The translations under genes were made by a program, and so were the position numbers. From Herbaspirillum sp. RV1423 (GTDB lineage: Bacteria > Pseudomonadota > Gammaproteobacteria > Burkholderiales > Burkholderiaceae_D): DNA of 64,000 nucleotides. The notes beneath the pieces were generated by a model. That model did not search any database. It was not told the origin of the DNA and saw only the letters and a list, made by a program, of their open reading frames with translations. Shown here in pieces: positions 58,168 through 64,000 of this stretch. The DNA is taken from positions 49,097 to 113,096 of the forward strand of contig NZ_CBXX010000016.1 in the NCBI RefSeq assembly GCF_000577615.1. Direction: 5' to 3'. Each line of letters begins with the position of its first letter. The first letter of the stretch is position 1.

Positions 58168-59354
58168 TTTGCGGATCCTTTCACGGCAGGGGCGGCGGCG
58201 CCGGCTTTGTTCTCAACGATGCGGCTGCCCGGCTTCAGCTTGTACTGGCCGTCGAGCACCACGCGTTGCGACTGCTCCAGTCCCTTGGCAATGACGGCTA
58301 TGCCATCCTGGATGCGAGCAACCTTCACCGGCTGGATCGCTGCGGTTTCATCAGCCTTGACGATGTAGACATAGGTGCCGTTCTGATTGCGCTGGATTGC
58401 CGCCGCCGGCAAGGTCAGCGCCATGGCGTGGTCGTCCATCTGCAGGTTGACGTTGACGTATTGTCCGGGCCACAGCGTGTGCCGCGGATTGGCGAAGCGC
58501 GCCTTCAACTGCACCGTGCCGCTGGTGGTGTCGATCTGGTTGTTGAGCAGGATCAACTGGCCCGTCGCCAGCGGGTCGTCATTGTTGGTGCGGGCGAAAG
58601 CGGTGACTTTCAGGGACTTCCGGTTGTCCAGTTGCGCGCGGTTGATGGCCGGCACGGCGTCTTCCGGCAGCGTGAACAGTACGGTGATCGGATCGATCTG
58701 GTTGATCACCACCAGGCCGTTGGCGTCGGCGGCATGGACGATGTTGCCCGGATCGACCAGGCGCGCGCCCACGCGTCCGCTGATCGGCGCGTTGATGGTG
58801 GTGTAGCCGAGCTGGACCTTGGCGTAGCTGATCTGCGCCTCATCCGTCTTGACCGCGGCTTCGAGCTGGGCGACCAGCGCCTTTTGCGTATCCAGTTGCT
58901 GTTGCGTGGCGGCGTCCTGCTGGCGTAGCGTGGTGTAGCGCTGCAGGTCGATCTTTGCGTTGATCAGTTGGGCCTGGTCCTTGGCTTGCTGCGCCTGGGT
59001 CTGTTCCAGTTGCGCCCGCAATGCGCGCGGATCGATCTGGGCCAGCAACTGGCCAGCCTTGACGTCCTGGCCTTCGATGAAGCCGACCTTGTCGAGCTGG
59101 CCGTCGATGCGTGCCTTGACCGTCACGCTGGCGTTGGCAGTTACGGTGCCGACGCCGGACAGGTATAGCGGAATATCGCGCTCTTGCACCTGCACCGTGG
59201 TGACGGACACTGCCGGACTTTGGGATGCTTGCGGATTGGGCGCTGCCACGGCATCGGTGCGATGCATCAGCGACCAGGCTGCGCCGCCCAGGACGACGAT
59301 GACGGCAGCGGAAATCAACAGGGTGGAACGTTTGGGGATCATGGAAGTAGTCAT
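58164..59354 (-). CDS. RND efflux periplasmic adaptor (membrane fusion protein)
   Basis: A 396-residue adaptor of the MdtA type. The N-terminal helix (LLISAAVIVVLGGAAWSLM) anchors it; a lipoyl-like region (VTVKARIDGQLDKVGFIEGQDVKAGQLLAQIDPRALRAQLEQTQ) and a coiled hairpin (QQDAATQQQLDTQKALVAQL) reach toward the outer-membrane channel. The barrel part has GYTTINAPISGRVGARLVDPGN. The start is MTTSMIPKRS with only a weak ribosome-binding site; a second ATG 12 bases later is possible. The OMF gene ends 4 bp upstream. Confidence 0.92.
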   Translation of the reverse strand: MTTSMIPKRSTLLISAAVIVVLGGAAWSLMHRTDAVAAPNPQASQSPAVSVTTVQVQERDIPLYLSGVGTVTANASVTVKARIDGQLDKVGFIEGQDVKAGQLLAQIDPRALRAQLEQTQAQQAKDQAQLINAKIDLQRYTTLRQQDAATQQQLDTQKALVAQLEAAVKTDEAQISYAKVQLGYTTINAPISGRVGARLVDPGNIVHAADANGLVVINQIDPITVLFTLPEDAVPAINRAQLDNRKSLKVTAFARTNNDDPLATGQLILLNNQIDTTSGTVQLKARFANPRHTLWPGQYVNVNLQMDDHAMALTLPAAAIQRNQNGTYVYIVKADETAAIQPVKVARIQDGIAVIAKGLEQSQRVVLDGQYKLKPGSRIVENKAGAAAPAVKGSAK

Positions 59355-59358
59355 GCTT

Positions 59359-60906
59359 TCACTCGCGAAATTGTTTTTCTTGGTTGGCTTTGGTCGGCGC
59401 GACAGGATTGTCGGCGTTGGCGTCAGTGGAAGAAGCCGCCGCCACCTGATTGAGTTCGCCGGCATTCCAGCCGCCGCCGGTGGCCTTGACCAGCGCCACG
59501 CTGGCGACCAGTTGGCGGCCAAGCAATTGCACCGCGGCGCGCTGGTTGGTCAGCGACGCCGCTTGCGTGGTCACGACCGACAGATAGGTTGTGGTGCCGG
59601 CCTGGTACTGGCTCAGCGCCAGGCGTTCGGACAGTTGCGCAGCCTTGACGGCCTGGTCCTGCACCAGGCTTTCCTGATCCAGCACGCGCAAGGTGGAGAG
59701 ATTGTCTTCCACTTCCTGCAGGCCGCCCAGCACGGTTTGCTTGTACGTCGCCACGGCAGCGTCGAAAGCGGCGGTAGCCTGATCGTTGCGGGCGCTGCGG
59801 GCGCCGCCGTCGAACAGGGTCGCCGCCAGCGCGCTGCCGAGCGACCAGACGCGGCTCGGCGTGTCGAACAACTGGGAGAATGAGACGCCGCTGTAGCCGC
59901 CGCTTGCACTCAGCGTCAACGTCGGGAAATAAGCGGCGCGGGCCACGCCGATGTTGGCGTTGGCCGCCGCCGCCAGGCGTTCCGCATTGGCGATGTCGGG
60001 GCGGCGTTCCAGCAGATCGGAAGGCAGGCCGGTCGGAATCGGCGGCATGCTGGCTTGCAGCGCGCTGCTGTCGACGTTCAGGGGCGGCAGGCTGAATGCC
60101 GCCGGCGCCTTGCCGAGCAGGATGGCGATGGCGTGTTCCAACTGGTTGCGCGTGGCGTCGAGATCGATCAACTGGGCCTGGGCCGAGCGCAACTGGGTTT
60201 CCGCCTGGGCGACGTCGGAACGCAGCGCGACGCCGGCGTCATATTGATGTTGCGTCAGTTGCAGCGAACGCGTATAAGCAGCGACGGTGCGTGCAAACAA
60301 ATCCTTTTGCAGGTCGGTCACGCGCAGTTGCAGGTAGTCCTGCGCCAGCGTCGCCTGGATGCTCAGGCGCGCGGCGGCAAGACTGGCCGCGCTGGCCTGG
60401 CTGGACGCGTCGCCGGCTTCCACCGAGCGCCGCACGTGGCCCCAGATGTCGGCTTCCCATGAAGCGTTCAGACCGATGCTGTAGGTATCGGCAAGTTTGC
60501 TGCCGGCCGTGCTGCTGTTGGTCTGCGCCCGGCCAGCGCCGGCCGACGCGCCTACCGTTGGCCACAGGCTGGCGCGCGCGATGGCGGCGGTCGCCTGCGC
60601 CTGGCGATATTGCGCCTCGGCCAGGCGGATGTTCTGGTTAGCCTGGTTGGCTTGCTCGATCAGGCCGTTGAGCACGCTGTCGCGGTAGGCTTCCCACCAG
60701 CGATGGCTGCTGTCGATCTGGCCGGGTTCGGCATTTTTCCACGGCCCCTGTTCCTTGTAGGCCGTGGGCAAGTCCATTTGCGGGCGGACATAATCGGGGC
60801 CGACTGCGCAGCCGCCGAGCAGGACAGCGGCGGCCAAAGCGACGGCGGACAACAGTGGAACTGGCTGGAATGCAGGGTTGGGTGGCGATTTGGTGGTCGC
60901 TGTCAT
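59359..60906 (-). CDS. RND efflux outer-membrane lipoprotein, NodT/OprM-like
   Basis: A TolC-like channel of about 515 residues. It has a lipoprotein signal (LLSAVALAAAVLLGGCAVGPDYVRP, Cys lipid-modified) and two outer-membrane-efflux repeats (TLAQDYLQLRVTDLQKDLFARTV; ASGGYSGVSFSQLFDTPSRVWSLG), ending with long helices and a Gln/Asn-rich tail. It is the first gene of the operon. The start is uncertain: 60906, 60924 and 60996 are all ATGs without a strong ribosome-binding site. The pump exports toxic compounds across both membranes. Confidence 0.9.
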   Translation of the reverse strand: MTATTKSPPNPAFQPVPLLSAVALAAAVLLGGCAVGPDYVRPQMDLPTAYKEQGPWKNAEPGQIDSSHRWWEAYRDSVLNGLIEQANQANQNIRLAEAQYRQAQATAAIARASLWPTVGASAGAGRAQTNSSTAGSKLADTYSIGLNASWEADIWGHVRRSVEAGDASSQASAASLAAARLSIQATLAQDYLQLRVTDLQKDLFARTVAAYTRSLQLTQHQYDAGVALRSDVAQAETQLRSAQAQLIDLDATRNQLEHAIAILLGKAPAAFSLPPLNVDSSALQASMPPIPTGLPSDLLERRPDIANAERLAAAANANIGVARAAYFPTLTLSASGGYSGVSFSQLFDTPSRVWSLGSALAATLFDGGARSARNDQATAAFDAAVATYKQTVLGGLQEVEDNLSTLRVLDQESLVQDQAVKAAQLSERLALSQYQAGTTTYLSVVTTQAASLTNQRAAVQLLGRQLVASVALVKATGGGWNAGELNQVAAASSTDANADNPVAPTKANQEKQFRE

Positions 60907-61025
60907 GAAAGGTTTCGGAGGCATGGTCGGACGTGCATTGGGCTGGTGATCAAATGGAAGTGCCGATGGGCATGAGTGCAGCATACCTGTCGGCATATTT
61001 CTACAACATTACTGTAAGGGGACGG

Positions 61026-61064
61026 GGTCAACCGGAGGCTGACGGAAATATGACATTTCTGTCA
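61026..61064 (-). promoter_or_regulatory. Efflux operon promoter region with CusR/CopR-type box
   Basis: TGACATTTCTGTCA at 61051-61064 (TGACA-N4-TGTCA on the minus strand TGACAGAAATGTCA) matches the form of CusR/CopR-class boxes. It is part of a longer near-perfect palindrome at 61039-61065. A -35-like TTGACC (minus strand) is at 61026-61031, 20 bp downstream of the box. This spacing suits activation by the operon-encoded regulator. Confidence 0.55.
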
Positions 61065-61182
61065 GGTTGGTTTTGTGTGCCGTTCCGGCGACCTGGCCGG
61101 TGATGGGCCGGGAAGAGTTGATCGAAAAAAAAGCAGAAACTGCCTGAAGAGGACGGTCGGAACAACACAAAACATACAACGG

Positions 61183-62277
61183 CTAAGGCAAATTCTCCCT
61201 CAGCATCACACTAATCCTCACCGCCTCCACCCCCGCCAGCGCCTCTCTCCTCTCGCGCAAATTCGCAAATATCCGCACACAATTCATGATCATGTTCTGC
61301 GGATGCTGCGTGAGAATCGCATCCATCGTCCCGTCAATCAGCAGCCCGCGCGTATCCGGCGTCAATCCATGCCCGATGAACACCACCTTCTGCTCACGTC
61401 CGCTTTCCCTGAGCGCACGGCCCACACCGTCCGAAGCACCGCCGATGTTGTACATGCCGACCAGATCCGGATACTGCTCAAGCAGCGTGCGCGCCTGCTT
61501 GTAATTGGTGTCGGCATCGTCATGCCCTTCGCGTAAGCCGACCACCTGCAAATACGGAAACATCTCTTCCAGCACATGCAGGAAGCCCATCTCGCGTTCT
61601 TCGTGGCCGCGATAACTCAGGCTGCCGGCGATCATCGCCACCTTCATCGGCTTGGCCTTGCCGCCGCTGTTGCCATTGCCGAGGAAGCGGCCCAGCAGGT
61701 AACCCGCGGTGCGTCCGGCTGCGCGGTTGTCCATGCCGACGTAAGCGGCCCGGCGTGAATTCGACAGGTCCGAAATCAGCGTCACCACCGGGATGCCTTC
61801 TGTCACCAGCGTGTTGACCGCTTCGCGGACCAATGGATGCTCGAGCGCCATGAAGGCCACGCCGTCGGCCTGGCGGCCGTAGTGCAGCAACCGCCTGGCC
61901 AGCACGCTGGGGTTGAAGCCTTCGATGTGATGGCATTTGCATTTCACGTTGAACGGCGCCAACTGCTCTTCCGAAAACGCAATGTAATCGCCCAGCATCT
62001 GCATGAAGCGATTGCTTTGCGGCGGCAGCAGGAACACCAGCCGCATCGGCTTGGGTTGCATCGCCTTGTAAAGATCGGCTTCCGGCAGATAGTCGAGCGC
62101 AGCGGCTGCCTTCAAGACCTTTTGCATGGTCGCCGCGCGCACGCCGGGACGCTGGTTGAGCACCCGGTCGACCGTGGCGGTGGAAACGCCGGCGGCGCGC
62201 GCGATATCGCTCACGCGGGCGCGTCCGCTTTCGTTGGCGCCATCGGCCGGCGCGCGGGAATCAGGAAAAGATGCCAT
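61183..62277 (-). CDS. LacI-family transcriptional regulator with periplasmic-binding-type sensor
   Basis: A 364-residue repressor. The N-terminal helix-turn-helix VSDIARAAGVSTATVDRVLNQRPGVRAATMQKVLKAA is the LacI motif; the rest is a sugar-binding-like domain of the type 2 periplasmic fold (QSNRFMQMLGDYIAFSEEQLAPFNVKCKCHHIEGF; MYNIGGASDGVGRALRESG; VVFIGHGLTPDTRGLLIDGTMDAI). The start at MASFPDSRAP is a guess; earlier ATGs at 62310 and 62313 lack sites too. It is divergent from the TRAP transporter and probably controls it. A sugar or sugar acid inducer is likely. Confidence 0.9.
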   Translation of the reverse strand: MASFPDSRAPADGANESGRARVSDIARAAGVSTATVDRVLNQRPGVRAATMQKVLKAAAALDYLPEADLYKAMQPKPMRLVFLLPPQSNRFMQMLGDYIAFSEEQLAPFNVKCKCHHIEGFNPSVLARRLLHYGRQADGVAFMALEHPLVREAVNTLVTEGIPVVTLISDLSNSRRAAYVGMDNRAAGRTAGYLLGRFLGNGNSGGKAKPMKVAMIAGSLSYRGHEEREMGFLHVLEEMFPYLQVVGLREGHDDADTNYKQARTLLEQYPDLVGMYNIGGASDGVGRALRESGREQKVVFIGHGLTPDTRGLLIDGTMDAILTQHPQNMIMNCVRIFANLRERREALAGVEAVRISVMLRENLP

Positions 62278-62363
62278 GTCGGAATATTTTTTAATTACAT
62301 CAAAAACCATCATGAATCGGCTTTGACCATAGCAAGTGCAAGGCCTATTCTCTGCAAAAAGCA

Positions 62364-62388
62364 ATCAAGATAAATCAAATAACATCAA
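62364..62388 (+). promoter_or_regulatory. Three ATCAA repeats at 10-bp spacing upstream of dctP
   Basis: ATCAA occurs at 62364, 62374 and 62384, exactly one helical turn apart, in the divergent region between the LacI gene and dctP; a fourth copy is at 62299. The even phase suggests a regulator binding one face of the DNA or cooperative dimers. No standard LacI-type palindrome was identified there. Confidence 0.35.
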
Positions 62389-62487
62389 GAATATACAAGG
62401 AGACGGCAGGAACGGAAAACCTTTTCTCGATGCGCCGTCCACCGTCCGCATGTCATCAACGACCTATAAAAATCCAGGAGATACGTA

Positions 62488-63513
62488 ATGCACGCCATGA
62501 CCCGCCGCCGTTTTTTGAAGACCGCTTCCGTCGCCTCGGCTGCTGCCGCGACCGGACTCTACGCAGGTTCGGTCAGCGCCGCCGCTGAATTTACGCTGAA
62601 GTACGCCAATAACCTGCCCATGACGCACCCGATGAACGTGCGCGCCAAGGAAATGGCTGCCAAGATCGCCGCCGAATCCAAAGGCCGCGTCGACTTGCAG
62701 GTCTATCCCAACGGCCAGCTCGGCACCGATACCGACATGCTGTCGCAGGTGCGTGCAGGCGCCATCGATTTCTTCACCATCTCGCCGGAAGTGCTTGGCA
62801 CGCTGGTGTCGGCCGGCCAGATCAGCGGCGTCGGCTTCGCCTTCAGGGATTACAGCCAGGTCTGGGCGGCGATGGACGGCGACCTCGGCGCCTATGTACG
62901 CAAGCAGATCGCTGCGACGACCTCGCTGTTCGCCTTCGAGCGCTGCTGGGACAACGGCTATCGCCAGGTCACCACCAGCACGCGTCCGATCACCAAACCG
63001 GAAGACTTCAAGGGCATGAAGCTGCGCGTGCCGCCGAGCCCGCTGGCGACCTCGCTGTTCCGCGCATTCGACGCAGCGCCGACCAGCATCAACTTCGCCG
63101 AGGTGTATTCCGCGCTGCAGACCAAGATCGCCGAAGGCCAGGAGAACCCGCTGGCAGTGATTTCGACGGTCAAGTTCTACGAAGTGCAGAAGTACTGCTC
63201 GATGACCAATCACGTGTGGAGCGGCTTCTGGTTCATGGGCAACAAGAAGTCGTTTGAACGGATGCCAAAAGACCTGCAAGAGATCGTCGCGCGCAATATC
63301 AACGAAGCCGGCATGAAGCAGCGCGTCGACGTCAAGGCGCTTAACGAATCACTGGTGGCCGAGATGAAGGGTAAGGGCATGCAGTTCAACGACACGGATA
63401 ACGAAGCCTTCCGCACCAAGTTGCGTAGCGCCGGTTTCTATACCGAATGGCACAAGAAGTTTGGTCCCGAGGCGTGGGCGCTGCTGGAAAAGTACACCGG
63501 GAAACTGGCCTAA
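62488..63513 (+). CDS. dctP: TRAP transporter solute-binding protein DctP
   Basis: A 341-residue periplasmic binding protein. The signal has a twin-arginine-like RRRFLK (TRRRFLKTASVASAAAATGLYAGSVSAAAEF). The DctP fold shows LKYANNLPMTHPMNVRAKEMAAKIAAESKGRVDLQVYPNGQLG, KPEDFKGMKLRVPPSPLATSLFRAFDAAPTSINFAEVYSALQTKIAEGQENPL, with the substrate-binding Arg of the KLRV motif. It feeds the small and large TRAP permease subunits downstream. The likely substrate is a C4-dicarboxylate or sugar acid. It starts at 62488 behind CAGGAGATACGTA. Confidence 0.93.
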   Translation: MHAMTRRRFLKTASVASAAAATGLYAGSVSAAAEFTLKYANNLPMTHPMNVRAKEMAAKIAAESKGRVDLQVYPNGQLGTDTDMLSQVRAGAIDFFTISPEVLGTLVSAGQISGVGFAFRDYSQVWAAMDGDLGAYVRKQIAATTSLFAFERCWDNGYRQVTTSTRPITKPEDFKGMKLRVPPSPLATSLFRAFDAAPTSINFAEVYSALQTKIAEGQENPLAVISTVKFYEVQKYCSMTNHVWSGFWFMGNKKSFERMPKDLQEIVARNINEAGMKQRVDVKALNESLVAEMKGKGMQFNDTDNEAFRTKLRSAGFYTEWHKKFGPEAWALLEKYTGKLA

Positions 63514-64000
63514 ATGGATGCCGCAATGAACTACGCGGCACCGTTGCCGCACAATCCGCTGGCGCGTCTGCTGGCGGGCGTCAATCGCAGCGTCATGCAT
63601 GTGGTCGGCGCGGTGGCGGCGGCGCTGGTGGTGGTGGAAACGGCGGTGCTGCTGACCGGCGTGTTCTACCGCTACGCGCTGCACGATCCGCTGATCTGGT
63701 CGGATGAACTGGCCTCGACCCTGTTCATCTGGCTGTCGATGCTGGGTGCGGTGCTGGCGCTGGATCGCGGCGAGCACATGCGGCTGACCGCCATTGTCAA
63801 CAAGCTCTCCGACAAATGGCGCATCTGGCTGGAAACCGTGGCGGCGCTGATCGTCTGCATCTTCGTGCTGATGATCATCCATCCGGCCGTCGACCATGCC
63901 TCGGAGCAAATGGCGATCACCACGCCGGCACTGGAAATCCCCGACGGCCTGCGCGCCGCCGCCTTGCCGGTCGGCGCGATCCTGATGTTCCTGGCAGCCA
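63514..64000 (+). CDS. dctQ: TRAP transporter small permease (DctQ) or DctQM fusion, 3' end cut by window
   Basis: The frame begins ATG right after the dctP stop codon (63513) and runs past the window end, 162 codons seen. Opening MDAAMNYAAPLPHNPLARLL; helices HVVGAVAAALVVVETAVLLTGVFYRY, LASTLFIWLSMLGAVLALDRG, ETVAALIVCIFVLMIIHPAV and ALPVGAILMFLAA. GVFYRYALHDPLIWSDELA is the DctQ signature. Whether it continues into a fused large permease (DctM) cannot be seen. Stop-start adjacency with dctP indicates coupling. Confidence 0.88.
   Translation, partial: MDAAMNYAAPLPHNPLARLLAGVNRSVMHVVGAVAAALVVVETAVLLTGVFYRYALHDPLIWSDELASTLFIWLSMLGAVLALDRGEHMRLTAIVNKLSDKWRIWLETVAALIVCIFVLMIIHPAVDHASEQMAITTPALEIPDGLRAAALPVGAILMFLAA

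Noticed and set aside
54997..58368. Long open frame (about 1120 codons) antisense to the RND pump gene
   Set aside because: It is a GC-bias shadow: composition is His/Arg/Asp-rich, no domain is recognisable, and the opposite strand is a clear RND protein.

Overview
The window reads as a contiguous, gene-dense piece of a betaproteobacterial chromosome. Oxalobacteraceae (Herbaspirillum-like) is the best guess. That rests on protein character and gene order: rimP-nusA-infB-rbfA-truB-typA, a RibB with a degenerate GTP cyclohydrolase II half followed by ribH and nusB, a RluB with long low-complexity tails, and GC-rich codon use. It is an inference, since no rRNA or tRNA gene is present to confirm it. 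I see no CRISPR array, prophage, insertion sequence with a transposase, or plasmid function.

Layout. 1-9.4 kb is an accessory and regulatory stretch: the 3' part of a chemoreceptor, a MarR-like regulator, an amino-acid-type binding protein behind an octanucleotide microsatellite, a GNAT enzyme, a K+ channel, a tandem universal stress protein with an FNR-like box, a CACHE-GGDEF diguanylate cyclase, and a His-rich PadR regulator with its own palindromic promoter. 9.4-24.4 kb holds sbcB, two paralogous DUF3828-type lipoproteins, a RutG/UraA-like permease, a ZntB/CorA-like transporter, glnS, a LytS/LytR-type two-component pair, ugpQ and several small secreted proteins. 24.6-32.4 kb has alaS, a NUDIX hydrolase, a TusA-like protein, a membrane-anchored glutamate-synthase-like FMN enzyme and a PAS-PAS-GGDEF-EAL protein. 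32.8-49.6 kb is the housekeeping core: scpB-rluB, rimP-nusA-infB-rbfA-truB, typA, dusA, ribB-ribH-nusB and an aminotransferase. 49.7-64 kb holds a membrane-anchored lytic transglycosylase with a structured leader, ubiD, the 4.5S SRP RNA gene, a five-gene RND efflux/two-component operon, and a LacI regulator divergent from a TRAP transporter cut by the window end.

Non-coding structure is the most interesting content. A small MITE/REP-like family (about 138-170 bp, TIR-like ends ATGCCGTT, core hairpin GTCCTGAC-GAAA-GTCAGGAC) occurs three times plus one remnant. One copy sits exactly in the loop of the permease terminator and splits it. Other points are a (CAGAAAAA)12 tract upstream of a binding-protein gene, a promoter plus nested-stem leader of about 290 nt before the transglycosylase gene, a possible small RNA between typA and dusA, a TGACA-N4-TGTCA box upstream of the efflux operon, and a 13-bp hairpin over the -35 element of the rimP-nusA-infB promoter.

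Start sites were moved from the longest frame to the start with a ribosome-binding site where one was visible. Functions come from motifs read by eye; no database search was run.
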